Positions 35,251-45,022 are shown, counted from the first letter of the stretch. The stretch: 64,000 nt of DNA from Aestuariibaculum marinum (GCF_014596975.1 NZ_JACVXD010000002.1:1-64000), one strand, 5' to 3'. Notes: a model not told the origin generated them from the letters alone. Numbers and translations are program-made.

Positions 35251-35646
35251 CTATTTTACAACAACCCCTTTAACCTTCATTAAAGGTACCGGTTGCAAAG
35301 CCTTTAGGTTAATGGTGTTTTTTCTAAACAGATATGTTTTTTCAAACATTTGGTTTCCTTCAAAAAACGTCACCTTAAACTGGTTATTTAATGCGAATAA
35401 AGCCTCCTGCATCAATTCAATTTTAGCATAACTTTTTGCTGGTAACTTATCTAATTTCTTTCTAAAGACAGATGTTATTTTTTCATCATTGTATCCATTA
35501 GTAACAATAAGAACCACGTCTAAATCAACCTCCTTATCATTAATAATATATGCATTCCAATCCTGAGTTTTATAAATGTCATTATACTCATTTACAATTG
35601 CTACATAGACATCCTCTACCTTTGGAATTTCAATATCTTTTTTCAT
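35251..35646 (-). CDS. Conserved flavobacterial protein of unknown function
   Basis: A 131-residue cytosolic protein without signal or membrane segments. It contains IVNEYNDIYKTQDWNAYIIND and a C-terminal run YLFRKNTINLKALQPVPLMKVKGVVVK. The pattern of alternating strands suggests a small beta-rich fold. I know of no characterised relative. It follows the TetR gene by 45 bases in the same direction and could be the last gene of the efflux operon transcript or independent. Confidence 0.65.
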   Translation of the reverse strand: MKKDIEIPKVEDVYVAIVNEYNDIYKTQDWNAYIINDKEVDLDVVLIVTNGYNDEKITSVFRKKLDKLPAKSYAKIELMQEALFALNNQFKVTFFEGNQMFEKTYLFRKNTINLKALQPVPLMKVKGVVVK

Positions 35647-35691
35647 ATTTGATTTATCTCCTAACTTAATTTGTGCTGCAAAAGTAATAAA

Positions 35692-36270
35692 CTATTCAAA
35701 ATCTATTTTATAACCTTCTTTAGTAATTCCTTTTAAATTGTAAATAATGAAATGCCTTAAAAGTTCTTCGTTAGTATAATTATCAAAAAATATGTTATTC
35801 TTTAAAGCAATTTCTTCAAACCGCACAAAATAAAGATCGCAGAACAGTCTTAAATTTACCTCTGGCCTTATAATGCCATCGGTTTGCGCTACAACTAAAA
35901 GTGGAAAAATAAGCGTGTTTAAGGTATAATCTCTAAACTCATCGAAAACCAAATTGGCTTTTGGGTAGTATTTTTTAAGTCCGAAAATGAATGATGGCTT
36001 AAAATGTGAAACGTGCTGAAAAGCCTTTTTATAGATTAAAATAATAGAAGTTATAGGGTCCTCGTCTATACTTTTTATTTCGTCTTTGTAATTTTGAATC
36101 AATAATTCTACACATTGGATAACCAAATCTTCTTTATTTTCGAAGAATTTATAAATGGTTTTTTTAGAAACTCCTAACGATGACGCTAGCTCATCCATAG
36201 TAAAGCGCTTACTTCCAAACTTAGTGAAATTAGCAACCGAACACTCTAAAACCTCCTTTTTTGTAGTCAT
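35692..36270 (-). CDS. TetR/AcrR family transcriptional regulator
   Basis: A 192-residue regulator. The N-terminal HTH (about 8-55) reads GSKRFTMDELASSLGVSKKTIYKFFENKEDLV, the classic TetR pattern. The ligand-binding C-terminal helices are divergent, as usual. It follows DUF3861 by five bases at the end of the RND efflux operon, so it is likely a second, local regulator of the pump or a sensor of its substrate. Its operator is not evident. Confidence 0.92.
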   Translation of the reverse strand: MTTKKEVLECSVANFTKFGSKRFTMDELASSLGVSKKTIYKFFENKEDLVIQCVELLIQNYKDEIKSIDEDPITSIILIYKKAFQHVSHFKPSFIFGLKKYYPKANLVFDEFRDYTLNTLIFPLLVVAQTDGIIRPEVNLRLFCDLYFVRFEEIALKNNIFFDNYTNEELLRHFIIYNLKGITKEGYKIDFE

Positions 36271-36275
36271 ATTAA

Positions 36276-36572
36276 TTAACCATTATAAGATTTTAATTTG
36301 ACCATAAAACCCTTAAAATGAGTCTGTAAATCTGAAAAAATTTCATGATTCCTATTTCTAAGAAGAACTTCACCAAATAATTTTAAACCTACAGCAAACT
36401 TCTTCGCATCTTTAGCATTTTCAAAGATATTTTTCGACTCTACTTTTTCAATAATATTGAAAATATTATCGTGGTTTTCGAATTCAAAATCTAAAGATTG
36501 GGTTGGAGCAGAAGCATCTTTTAAAGATACTTCTGCCAACGTCAATCGGTACTTATTGTTCTTCTTTTTCAT
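36276..36572 (-). CDS. DUF3861 protein
   Basis: A 98-residue protein matching DUF3861: KKNNKYRLTLAEVSL at the start, LDFEFENHDNIFNIIEKV in the middle and FAVGLKLFGEVLLRNRNHEIFSDL towards the end. The family is small, cytosolic and uncharacterised. I chose ATG 36572; an earlier ATG at 36593 overlaps the outer membrane factor gene and adds non-conserved residues. It sits between the efflux outer membrane factor and TetR genes, so it is part of the operon. Confidence 0.8.
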   Translation of the reverse strand: MKKKNNKYRLTLAEVSLKDASAPTQSLDFEFENHDNIFNIIEKVESKNIFENAKDAKKFAVGLKLFGEVLLRNRNHEIFSDLQTHFKGFMVKLKSYNG

Positions 36573-36576
36573 TGTA

Positions 36577-37992
36577 TTATTTCCAACCGCCACCTAAAGC
36601 TTCGTAAATATTTACTACACTTAACAACTGTTGTAACTTATTATCGATAACATTAAGTTCGGCATTTAACGCACTTTCCCTAGCTGTTAGCAGGTCTAAA
36701 TACGTAGCATAACCGTTTTGTAGTAACTCTTCAGAATTAGTTTCTGCATTACGCAAAGCTTCTACTTCCTTTTGTCTGTATTGAAACTTTTCGGTCTCAG
36801 CGTTATATGTATAAAGCGCATTAGACACCTCGTTTCCTGCTGTCAGTAACGTTTTCTTAAAGTTTAACAACGCTTGTTCTTGCTGGGCATCGGCTACTTC
36901 TTTTTGCGTTCTAATTCTACGCTGATTGAAGATTGGCTGTGTTAAGCCTCCCACGATATTTGCAAACAATGAATTCGTATCGATTAACTGATCTAGCTGT
37001 AAACTCTGCAACCCTCCGGAACCTGTTATGGTTAAAGACGGATAAAAATTACTACGTGCCACATTAGTCATTTCAAAAGCATTAATTAAACCATATTCTG
37101 CCGCCATTACATCTGGTCTGTTACTTAACAATAAAGATGGTATACCTAGTTTAATTTCAGAGTCTAAATGCTGACTCTCTAAATCGCTGCGCTCAATAAC
37201 AACCGAAGTACGACCTAAGAGTAAATTCAGAGTGTTTTCAGTTGTAAAAATAGCCGCTCTTAAATCGACTTCAAGTGCTTTGGCATTGTTGTACTGTGCT
37301 ATATTTTGATCTACCGCTACCTGAGTTACCTGACCAGCATCTTTTAAAGCCTGAATAGTTTCTACACTGCTTTCTCTGGTTTCAATTGTTTTTCTTGTTA
37401 CATTTAACTGTGCATCTAAAGCTAACAACTGATAATAAACCGAAGCAATACTAGATACGAGTTGTGTTTTCACTGCCTGATGAGCCGCTACACTTTGTAA
37501 ATAACTGGCTTCACTTGCACGTTTGTTACTTCTAATTTTACCCCAAATATCAGCTTCCCAAGATAAATTACCTGAGATTTCAAACTGTTCTATCGAACCA
37601 TTAAAGAACGACCCGAACTGACTGTTACCAGCCAATTCCTGATGCGTCATGGAAGCCGTAGCTCCCAAAGTTGGAAAATAACCGGCTTTACCTTGTTTGT
37701 AATACGCTTCGGCGGCAGCCATTTGCTGAATAGCCACTCGAATATCAATATTATTCTCCAAACCTTCCTGAATATATTGATTCAGGTAAGAGTCGGTAAA
37801 CATATCCGTCCACGATACATCTGCCATCGATAAACTATCGGTTGGCAGCGCATCGGTTCTATATAAATTCTCGGTTTCTTCAAACTCTGGTCTGTCATAA
37901 TTTTTAGCTACAAAACAACTCTGTAAAAATGTTGCTGCTACAGCTAAAACCAAAGCTTTTTGTACCATAGTATTTTTTATATGTAATTTCAT
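36577..37992 (-). CDS. Efflux outer membrane factor (NodT/OprM type lipoprotein)
   Basis: A 471-residue TolC-like channel subunit. The signal peptide ends in a lipoprotein cysteine (ATFLQSC, Cys26). Two outer membrane efflux domains (about 60-260 and 270-465) show the NodT signature SNRPDVMAAEYGL and LLTARESALNAE. It forms the trimeric outer membrane duct for the RND pump encoded just upstream, two bases away. Confidence 0.95.
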   Translation of the reverse strand: MKLHIKNTMVQKALVLAVAATFLQSCFVAKNYDRPEFEETENLYRTDALPTDSLSMADVSWTDMFTDSYLNQYIQEGLENNIDIRVAIQQMAAAEAYYKQGKAGYFPTLGATASMTHQELAGNSQFGSFFNGSIEQFEISGNLSWEADIWGKIRSNKRASEASYLQSVAAHQAVKTQLVSSIASVYYQLLALDAQLNVTRKTIETRESSVETIQALKDAGQVTQVAVDQNIAQYNNAKALEVDLRAAIFTTENTLNLLLGRTSVVIERSDLESQHLDSEIKLGIPSLLLSNRPDVMAAEYGLINAFEMTNVARSNFYPSLTITGSGGLQSLQLDQLIDTNSLFANIVGGLTQPIFNQRRIRTQKEVADAQQEQALLNFKKTLLTAGNEVSNALYTYNAETEKFQYRQKEVEALRNAETNSEELLQNGYATYLDLLTARESALNAELNVIDNKLQQLLSVVNIYEALGGGWK

Positions 37993-37994
37993 AA

Positions 37995-40900
37995 TTAGTC
38001 TACTTTAGTTTCTATAACAACAGGTTTACTCGATACTTTTTCCTGTAACCACTGGAATACGATAAACAACACCGGAATAATAAATACCCCTAAAATGGTC
38101 CCTATTAACATACCTCCTGCAGCACCTGTACCAATAGAATTATTTCCTTCAGCACCCACACCTTTGGCTAATACCAATGGCATCAACCCTAAAATAAAGG
38201 CAAACGACGTCATTAAAATTGGTCTTAAACGCGCCTTAGCTCCATGGATTGCTGCATCAATTAAACTTTCGCCATTTCGTCTACGCTGTAATGCGAACTC
38301 TACGATTAAGATGGCATTCTTCGCCAATAACCCTACAAGCATAATTAATGCAATCTGGAAGTAAATGTTATTTTCAAGCCCCATCATTTTTGTGGAGAAA
38401 AAGGCTCCGAATACCCCTAATGGCAGCGAGAATATTACCGAAAGTGGTAATAAGTAACTCTCGTATTGAGCCGATAACAGGAAGTAAACGAAAACAATTA
38501 CTAACAAGAAAATCATTACCGTTTGGTTCCCAGCATTTACCTCTTCACGTGATAAACCTGAGTAAGCTACCTCATAATTACTTGGTAGATTTTTAATCTC
38601 ATCATTTACAATGGCAATCGCATCACCGGTACTGAATCCTGGATTTGAAGCCCCACTAATTTTTGCAGAGTTATATAAGTTAAAACGGGTTACCGACTGA
38701 GGACCATACACACGCTTTAAGTTAACGAATTGTGTAATTGGTGTCATCTCTCCACTTCCTGTTTTTATGTACAATTCGTTAAGTGAACTTTTATCTGAAC
38801 GATCTTCTGGAAGCGCTTGAACATACACACGATATTGTTTTCCGAATCTAGAAAAGTCTGCCGCGTAAACCCCTCCAATATATCCTTGCATGGTGGAGAA
38901 AATGCTACTTACCGAAACGCCATATTTCTTAGCTAACGGCACATTGATTTCCAATTCATATTGAGGATACTTTGTATTGAAAGATGACTGTCCATATTGA
39001 ATTTCAGGATGCTTCATTAAACTACCAATAAACTCCTGAGTAGTTTTATCTAACTCCTCAAAACTTCCTCCTGATTTATCTAATAAGTTGACCTCAAAAC
39101 CTCCAGACAAACCGAAACCAGGTATACTTGGCGGCGCAAAGAAAATAATATTCGCATCTGGAATAGTCGCAGCAATACCAAACAATTGTCCAATAATTGC
39201 ATTTGCCGATTGACTTTCGTCTTCACGCTCTTCCCAATCATTTAATTTAACAAATCCTAAACCGTAGTTAGATCCTGCTCCACTAATTAAACTTCTACCG
39301 TTAATTACAGTAACTCCTCTAACGCCTGGAATTTGTTTTGCTTTATTATAAAGCTCTTGCGTCACCATATTGGTACGGTCCATAGAAGCACCTGCTGGCA
39401 ACTCAACATTCATAAATATAATACCTCTATCTTCTGAAGGCACAAATCCTGTAGGGGTAGAATTGGCTGCCCAATAAATACCCACACCCGATAAAATAAG
39501 CACAAAAACAGTCACCCATTTATTATGCGATAAGAATTTTAATGATTTTCCATAACGCTCTGTAGTCGCTTCGAAAGCTGCATTAAAGGCATCATAAAAA
39601 CGTTGTAAAAAGCTTTTACTTTTATGTTCTTCGTCGTGAGATTTTAAGAAAAGTGCACATAATGCAGGGCTCAACGTTAAGGCATTAACCGCCGAAATTA
39701 AAATGGCTACAATTAAGGTTACACCAAACTGCTCGTAAAATACCCCCGTTGGCCCTTGAATAAAGGTTACCGGAATAAATACCGCCGCCATAACTAAGGT
39801 AATAGAAATAATCGCACCCGATATTTCATGCATCGCTCCTAATGTCGCTTTCTTCGCATTCTTTTCTCCTTGATCTATTTTTGCGTGAACCGCTTCAACT
39901 ACCACAATCGCATCATCTACCACAATACCAATCGCTAGTACTAATGCAAATAAGGTTAATAAGTTAATCGAGTACCCGAATAAATTCAGGAAAAAGAAGG
40001 TACCGACAATCGCTACTGGTACGGCAATAGCTGGAATTAGCGTAGAGCGGAAATCCTGAAGGAAGATAAACACCACTAAGAATACCAATAAAAAGGCTTC
40101 AATTAAGGTGTGTTTTACTTTATTCATCGATGCCGTTAAGAAATCGTTAGTATCATAATTAATAACATACTTAACACCATCAGGGAAATCAGCTGATAAA
40201 CGCTCTAACTCTGCTTTAATAGCAGTAATAATTTCCTGAGCGTTAGATCCTGCTGTTTGATAAATCCCCATATTCACACTCGGGAAGCCCTCTGTAAATC
40301 CGTAAGATTCATAACCCTGCGCATCCATTTGCACAGTCGCCACATCTTTCAAGCGTAAATACTCACCATTATCTAAAGCTTTAATGATGATATCTTCATA
40401 TTGCTCTTCAGTTTTAAAACGTCCGCTATACTTAATATTATAGGTAAATGCCTGACCGTCATTCTGACCTAATGAACCCGCCGAAGCCTCTAAACTCTGC
40501 TCATTTAAAGCTGCAGTTACTTCAGCCGGAATTAAATTATATGCTGCTAACTTTTCTGGTTTCAACCAAATACGCATCGCATAATCCTGATTAGAAAATA
40601 CGTTTACATCCCCTACCCCGTCAATACGTTGAATGGCAGGAATCACGTTAATTTTTAAATAATTCTGAACATAGGTCGCATTGTAATCTTCATTTTCAGA
40701 ATACACCGAGAAGAACATCAATGCTGATGTTTGTTGTTTTTTGGTTAATACACCGGTTTGTTTCACCTCTTGAGGTAAAAGCGGATTAGCTCTCGCCACA
40801 CGGTTTTGTACGTTTACCGCAGCAATATCCGGATCAATATTTTGATTAAAGTATACTGTTACGTTTGCAGTACCATTGTTATCTGCAGAAGAGGTCATAT

Positions 40901-41129
40901 ACGTCATCCCTTCTACCCCATTAATCTGTTCTTCAATAGGAATGATAACACTCTCTAAAATGGTTTCGGCACTGGCCCCTGGATAAGTAGCCGTTACCTG
41001 AATGGTTGGCGGAGCAATATCTGGATACTGCTCAACCGGTAAGGCCGCATAGCCTAAAATCCCCAAAATAACTATGATAATGGAAATTACGGTTGATAAA
41101 ACCGGTCTTTCTATAAATGTTTTTAACAT
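37995..41129 (-). CDS. RND multidrug efflux permease (HAE1, AcrB/MexB type)
   Basis: A 1044-residue proton-driven inner membrane pump with 12 membrane helices and two large periplasmic loops. Conserved parts are the N-terminus FIERPVLSTVISIIIVILG, the proton-relay aspartates in IGIVVDDAIVVVEAV (helix 4) and the helix 10 lysine in LLAKNAILIVEFA. The size and loops fit the hydrophobic and amphiphilic efflux group that exports drugs, bile salts or dyes. It is the central gene of the operon between adaptor and outer membrane factor. Confidence 0.96.
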   Translation of the reverse strand: MLKTFIERPVLSTVISIIIVILGILGYAALPVEQYPDIAPPTIQVTATYPGASAETILESVIIPIEEQINGVEGMTYMTSSADNNGTANVTVYFNQNIDPDIAAVNVQNRVARANPLLPQEVKQTGVLTKKQQTSALMFFSVYSENEDYNATYVQNYLKINVIPAIQRIDGVGDVNVFSNQDYAMRIWLKPEKLAAYNLIPAEVTAALNEQSLEASAGSLGQNDGQAFTYNIKYSGRFKTEEQYEDIIIKALDNGEYLRLKDVATVQMDAQGYESYGFTEGFPSVNMGIYQTAGSNAQEIITAIKAELERLSADFPDGVKYVINYDTNDFLTASMNKVKHTLIEAFLLVFLVVFIFLQDFRSTLIPAIAVPVAIVGTFFFLNLFGYSINLLTLFALVLAIGIVVDDAIVVVEAVHAKIDQGEKNAKKATLGAMHEISGAIISITLVMAAVFIPVTFIQGPTGVFYEQFGVTLIVAILISAVNALTLSPALCALFLKSHDEEHKSKSFLQRFYDAFNAAFEATTERYGKSLKFLSHNKWVTVFVLILSGVGIYWAANSTPTGFVPSEDRGIIFMNVELPAGASMDRTNMVTQELYNKAKQIPGVRGVTVINGRSLISGAGSNYGLGFVKLNDWEEREDESQSANAIIGQLFGIAATIPDANIIFFAPPSIPGFGLSGGFEVNLLDKSGGSFEELDKTTQEFIGSLMKHPEIQYGQSSFNTKYPQYELEINVPLAKKYGVSVSSIFSTMQGYIGGVYAADFSRFGKQYRVYVQALPEDRSDKSSLNELYIKTGSGEMTPITQFVNLKRVYGPQSVTRFNLYNSAKISGASNPGFSTGDAIAIVNDEIKNLPSNYEVAYSGLSREEVNAGNQTVMIFLLVIVFVYFLLSAQYESYLLPLSVIFSLPLGVFGAFFSTKMMGLENNIYFQIALIMLVGLLAKNAILIVEFALQRRRNGESLIDAAIHGAKARLRPILMTSFAFILGLMPLVLAKGVGAEGNNSIGTGAAGGMLIGTILGVFIIPVLFIVFQWLQEKVSSKPVVIETKVD

Positions 41130-41150
41130 AATATTTTTTGTTTCTAACTC

Positions 41151-42278
41151 TTACTGGAATAATGGTTTAATAGGCTCTACAACACTATCGAATGCAACTT
41201 CTTGTGGCACAATAGGCATTTGATTTCTTAATTTACCAATACCTTTCACTACAATTTTATCTCCTGTACTTACACCAGATGTTACCACATAAAGCTCATT
41301 GGTCTTATCTTTAATTGTAATTAACGTTGCAGACACTGTATTGTCTTCATTAACCTTATAAACAAAAGTTTGACCTTGTTGCTCGTAGGTTGCCGATTGT
41401 GGCACTACCACAGCATCTTTATAATTAGTAGGAATTTCTATAGTTCCACTATTACCGTTAGCGAGTAATAAATTAGGATTTTCGAAAAGCGCTCTAAAAC
41501 TTACCGTTCCTGTAGTTGGATCAATTTGACCAGTAACTGTTTGAATTGTTCCTTGCTCGTCATATTCCTGTCCGTTAGCCAACAATAAACTCACTTTAGG
41601 AAAGTTATTTACTTTATCCTGAAGTGTTTTTCCTTCAGTCTTTTGAATGAAGTTTAAATACTCGGTTTCATTCATCGCAAAGAACGCGTACATTTTATCT
41701 ATGCTTGCCACCGTAGTTAACGGTTTTGCACTGGTAGCACTAACCAGCGCTCCTTCTCTATAAGGGATAGCTCCCACATACCCGTCAACCGGACTAGTTA
41801 CTGTTGCGTAACCAATATTTGCTACAATACTATTGTAGTTACTTTTGGCTTGTAACAATTGAGCTTTAGCCGTTTCTAACTGGACTTCGCTAATGATGTT
41901 TTTTTCAACCAGTGGTACTAATTTATCAACCTCAACCTGAGCTGCATTAACATTAGCTTTAGCTGCTTCGGCATCCTGACTTAACGATTGCGTTTCTAAT
42001 TTAAAAAGGGCCTGCCCTTTTTTTACTTTTTGCCCTTCGTCAATTAATACTTTTTGAATGTACCCCGACACTTTTGCTCGAACTTCACTACTTATAGTTC
42101 CTTCAATGGTAGTTGGATACTTTATAAATGAAGTAACGTCCTTTTGAGGTAAGGTTGTTACCGTAAATGGTAATGCCTGTGATTGCCCTTGAGCAGCCTG
42201 ACCTTTATCTTTTCCGCAGGCTACGAATAACATCGTTGATGCTATCAACGATAGTATAAAATAATTATGTTTTATCAT
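41151..42278 (-). CDS. RND efflux periplasmic adaptor lipoprotein
   Basis: A 375-residue membrane fusion protein. It has a lipoprotein signal (TMLFVACGKD, Cys21), a lipoyl domain (GYIQKVLIDEGQKVKKGQALFKLET), an alpha-hairpin (about 95-150), and beta-barrel and membrane-proximal domains ending near residue 360. It bridges the pump and the outer membrane factor. It comes 21 bases before the permease gene. Confidence 0.95.
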   Translation of the reverse strand: MIKHNYFILSLIASTMLFVACGKDKGQAAQGQSQALPFTVTTLPQKDVTSFIKYPTTIEGTISSEVRAKVSGYIQKVLIDEGQKVKKGQALFKLETQSLSQDAEAAKANVNAAQVEVDKLVPLVEKNIISEVQLETAKAQLLQAKSNYNSIVANIGYATVTSPVDGYVGAIPYREGALVSATSAKPLTTVASIDKMYAFFAMNETEYLNFIQKTEGKTLQDKVNNFPKVSLLLANGQEYDEQGTIQTVTGQIDPTTGTVSFRALFENPNLLLANGNSGTIEIPTNYKDAVVVPQSATYEQQGQTFVYKVNEDNTVSATLITIKDKTNELYVVTSGVSTGDKIVVKGIGKLRNQMPIVPQEVAFDSVVEPIKPLFQ

Positions 42279-42297
42279 TTTCAGTGTATTGATTTTT

Positions 42298-42789
42298 CTA
42301 ATTGGTTCTCTCTATTATTTTTGTTTTTAGTCTTAATATGGAATTGGTTGCTTCTTCTAAATACTGAAGGTAATCGTCGTGAAAATCTAAATCAAACTCC
42401 TCATCTTCATTTAAACTTCCCGATTTATTCACCTTTTCTTTATAATCTCGAATTTCCAGATGTACTTCTTTCTCAGTATTCCAACTCTCTACCATTTGAT
42501 CAATGCTAATTAAAATGGTATCCTTTTTTATTATAAAGTATTTCTTTCTATCGCCTAGCTTCGTAAAATATTCTATCTTCTTTAAATCCTGTAGATGATT
42601 TAAGTGCGTCGAGATGGTACTTTTGCTAGCGCATAAATCTACCACCAAATCTTCAAAAGTTGTTCCTGCCTTTCCTTTAAGAATAGCATAAGCCATAATG
42701 CGGGCAGCAACCGGCGCAAGCTGTTCTTTGTTCTCTAAAAATACGCCTAACTTTTCAATTAGGGTACTTCTTTCTTTACACGTCATCAT
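42298..42789 (-). CDS. GbsR/MarR family transcriptional regulator
   Basis: A winged-helix regulator of about 163 residues. The HTH runs over TTFEDLVVDLCASKSTISTHLNHLQDLKKIEYFTKLGDRKKYF. A long charged dimerisation helix follows at the C-terminus. I start it at the ATG pair 42789/42786, because a -7 box TATCTTTG occupies 42808-42815 and overlaps the alternative TTG start at 42810. The promoter lies next to an 11-bp inverted repeat. It is the first gene of the efflux operon and probably represses it together with itself. Confidence 0.9.
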   Translation of the reverse strand: MMTCKERSTLIEKLGVFLENKEQLAPVAARIMAYAILKGKAGTTFEDLVVDLCASKSTISTHLNHLQDLKKIEYFTKLGDRKKYFIIKKDTILISIDQMVESWNTEKEVHLEIRDYKEKVNKSGSLNEDEEFDLDFHDDYLQYLEEATNSILRLKTKIIERTN

Positions 42790-42807
42790 TTCTTTTAAAA
42801 ATTTGTG

Positions 42808-42845
42808 CAAAGATATAGTTTAGTTCGGAACAAACCGAACTAAAC
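42808..42845 (-). promoter_or_regulatory. Efflux operon promoter with palindromic operator
   Basis: The -7 box TATCTTTG (minus strand, 42808-42815) is followed upstream by a perfect inverted repeat with arms GTTTAGTTCGG (42818-42828) and CCGAACTAAAC (42835-42845) and a six-base spacer AACAAA. The palindrome covers the -33 region, with TTTG on the minus strand at 42831-42834. A dimeric regulator bound there would block RNA polymerase. The likely binder is the adjacent GbsR/MarR protein, which is an inference. Confidence 0.65.
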
Positions 42846-42919
42846 GAAGTTAAAATTTATTAAAAGCATTTTTTTGAAAGAAAAATTAGCTATTTTTCAA
42901 TAATCAAACCACTAAACCA

Positions 42920-43438
42920 ATGAATAGACTTCTTATTTTTGTTTTCTTTTTAACTTTTGCATCAAGCCTTTTTGCTCAAAAAAACACTATAAATAATGAC
43001 TTTAATATTGATTCTGTTCCTGCTAATAACTTGGAATTAGAACTAAAAAACAAACTCATAAAAGAATTAGAAAACATAGATCGGTCTGAAAGAGACAATT
43101 TAAAAATTGGTTTTGTTTCACCTATTGAAGACCTAAAACATGAGAATAGTTATACTTTTACGATAGCTGTAGTTTACAATCTTGTAACTACTGAAGAAGG
43201 CATATTAAATATAGGCTACAATAACGCTACAAAACCTAATTCACATAGGTTGGTAACTGAAGTCTCGAAAGTAATTAATAAAGGCAAAGGTTATCATATT
43301 TTTAACATCACCGCTAAGGTTTACGACTTGCATAAAATAGGAAAAGCCTTTTATATAGCAACAAACCTATCTGAATACCCTCACGCACAAGCTTGGCGTC
43401 CTTTGGCTTCAGACAGGTTTATTCTAAAAGTTAACTAA
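42920..43438 (+). CDS. Exported protein of unknown function
   Basis: A 172-residue protein with a clear Sec signal (MNRLLIFVFFLTFASSLFAQ). The mature part is a mixed alpha/beta sequence without cysteines. It has ELENIDRSERDNLKIGFV, a HSYTFTIAVV-like strand and a final KAFYIATNLSEYPHAQAWRPLASDRFILKVN. It is possibly a small periplasmic binding or lipocalin-like domain. I recognise no family. It is divergent from the efflux operon and converges with pheS, with only two bases between. Confidence 0.65.
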   Translation: MNRLLIFVFFLTFASSLFAQKNTINNDFNIDSVPANNLELELKNKLIKELENIDRSERDNLKIGFVSPIEDLKHENSYTFTIAVVYNLVTTEEGILNIGYNNATKPNSHRLVTEVSKVINKGKGYHIFNITAKVYDLHKIGKAFYIATNLSEYPHAQAWRPLASDRFILKVN

Positions 43439-43440
43439 AT

Positions 43441-44460
43441 TTATAAAGCAGATTTAAACTGCTCTAAAAAACGCACATCGTTTTCACTTAATAAACGAAT
43501 ATCGTTAATTTGGTGCAATAACATCGCAATACGATCGATACCCACACCAAATGCAAAACCTGAATATTCTTTAGAATCGATATTACAGTTTTCAAGTACA
43601 TTTGGGTCTACCATACCACATCCGCCAATTTCTAACCAACCGGTTCCTTTAGTAATTCGGTAATCAGATTCGGTTTCTAACCCCCAGTACACATCAATCT
43701 CTGCACTTGGCTCAGTAAAAGGAAAATACGACGGACGTAAACGGATTTTCGATTTTCCGAATAACTGCGTAGTAAAATATTGTAAGGTTTGTTTTAAATC
43801 AGCAAAACTCACTTCTTTATCAATATATAATCCTTCAATCTGATGAAAGAAACAATGAGAACGTGCCGAAATCGCTTCATTTCTATACACACGACCTGGT
43901 GAAATAGTACGAATAGGCGGCTGATTCTTTTCCATATAACGCACCTGTACCGAACTGGTATGTGTACGCAACAACACATCTGGATTGGTTTGAATGAAGA
44001 ACGTATCCTGCATATCGCGAGCCGGATGATATTCCGGTAAGTTTAATGCCGTAAAGTTATGCCAGTCATCTTCAATTTCTGGACCTTCACTTACGTTGAA
44101 TCCAATGTTTGAAAAGATATCGATAATTTGATTTTTTACAATAGATATCGGGTGACGTGCTCCCAAATTAATAGGTGATCCCGGACGTGATAAATCACCG
44201 TAAACACCTTTTACTTCTTCTTTACTCTCTAACTCCTCCTTTAAGGCGTTTACTTTATCTTCGGCTGTTTTCTTTAGGGCATTAACGGCTTGACCAAACT
44301 CTTTTTTTTGCTCGTTTGCTACATTTTTAAACTCTGCAAAATACTGGTTTAATAATCCTTTTTTTCCTAAATATTGAATTCTAAATGCCTCTACTTCTTC
44401 TTTAGTTTGCGCTTTAAACGCTTCGGCTTCGGCTATAAGTTCTTTTATCTTATCTATCAT
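43441..44460 (-). CDS. pheS: Phenylalanine--tRNA ligase alpha subunit
   Basis: The catalytic subunit of the alpha2beta2 enzyme charging tRNA-Phe. The 339-residue protein has the N-terminal coiled coil (about 1-85) and a class II core with [24 protein letters not shown], the motif 2 region [23 protein letters not shown], and [11 protein letters not shown] to [14 protein letters not shown] (motif 3). A -7 box lies at 44480-44487. pheT is not in this window. Confidence 0.97.
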   Translation of the reverse strand: MIDKIKELIAEAEAFKAQTKEEVEAFRIQYLGKKGLLNQYFAEFKNVANEQKKEFGQAVNALKKTAEDKVNALKEELESKEEVKGVYGDLSRPGSPINLGARHPISIVKNQIIDIFSNIGFNVSEGPEIEDDWHNFTALNLPEYHPARDMQDTFFIQTNPDVLLRTHTSSVQVRYMEKNQPPIRTISPGRVYRNEAISARSHCFFHQIEGLYIDKEVSFADLKQTLQYFTTQLFGKSKIRLRPSYFPFTEPSAEIDVYWGLETESDYRITKGTGWLEIGGCGMVDPNVLENCNIDSKEYSGFAFGVGIDRIAMLLHQINDIRLLSENDVRFLEQFKSAL

Positions 44461-44479
44461 AACATCCTTAAAATGATGG

Positions 44480-44487
44480 CAAATTTA
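44480..44487 (-). promoter_or_regulatory. -7 box upstream of pheS
   Basis: Minus-strand TAAATTTG matches TAnnTTTG, 20 bases before the pheS ATG. No -33 TTG is visible. Confidence 0.4.
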
Positions 44488-44611
44488 CTATTTTTTGTTT
44501 AGTTGCGTTAGGGATTGCAGTGTAAATCCTTTTGTTTTTACAAAAGATTAAAACCTTTCAACTACGCTCAAGATAAATTGCAAGCTCGCCCCACAAGGTA
44601 ACACACAAAAA

Positions 44612-44968
44612 CTAATCGATATATTCGGCTTCAAGAAAATAGTTTACAATAGCCTCTTTCATCAGTACACTTTGCTCACCGGCTTTTAAATGTGGTAACT
44701 GTGTTTTTACTTTATAGTGAGGCCATTTATCGTCGTCGAAATAATCGAACTCGTAATACCCATAAGGCTCTAACAGTCGACAAATAGCAATATGCATTAA
44801 ATCTAACTTGTGGTCTTTTTTAAATTTTAGGTGCGGTTGCCCTAATTCCTGAACACCAATAAGGTAGATAATGGAATCTAAATCTAACCGATCACCATCG
44901 GCAAATTGATTAGAAAGCTTATCTACCACTAAATCCCATCGTTCTTTTAATTGTTCGTCTCTCGCCAT
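44612..44968 (-). CDS. Conserved flavobacterial protein, unknown function
   Basis: A 118-residue acidic cytosolic protein with many Asp and aromatic residues: LDSIIYLIGVQELGQPHLKFKKDHK, then LEPYGYYEFDYFDDDKWPHYK. There are no membrane or signal segments. I know of no functional data for it. The pattern looks conserved and single-copy rather than spurious: the start is clean and a divergent promoter pair lies upstream at 45004-45022 shared with cvpA. Confidence 0.7.
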   Translation of the reverse strand: MARDEQLKERWDLVVDKLSNQFADGDRLDLDSIIYLIGVQELGQPHLKFKKDHKLDLMHIAICRLLEPYGYYEFDYFDDDKWPHYKVKTQLPHLKAGEQSVLMKEAIVNYFLEAEYID

Positions 44969-45003
44969 TTGTATTGTGTTTTGTAGTCTATACTACGAAG
45001 TCG

Positions 45004-45022
45004 CAAAGTTAATTTATATTTG
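45004..45022. promoter_or_regulatory. Divergent -7 boxes between the 118-aa gene and cvpA
   Basis: Minus-strand TAACTTTG at 45004-45011 and plus-strand TATATTTG at 45015-45022, only three bases apart. Both match TAnnTTTG, and each faces its gene with a short leader (36 and 19 bases). The two promoters would overlap and probably compete. Confidence 0.45.

Noticed and set aside
44527..44546. Hairpin CTTTTGT-TTTT-ACAAAAG between pheS and the 118-aa gene, considered as a terminator
   Set aside because: It is not followed by a T-run on either strand and is 65 bases or more from both genes; it may be chance in AT-rich DNA.
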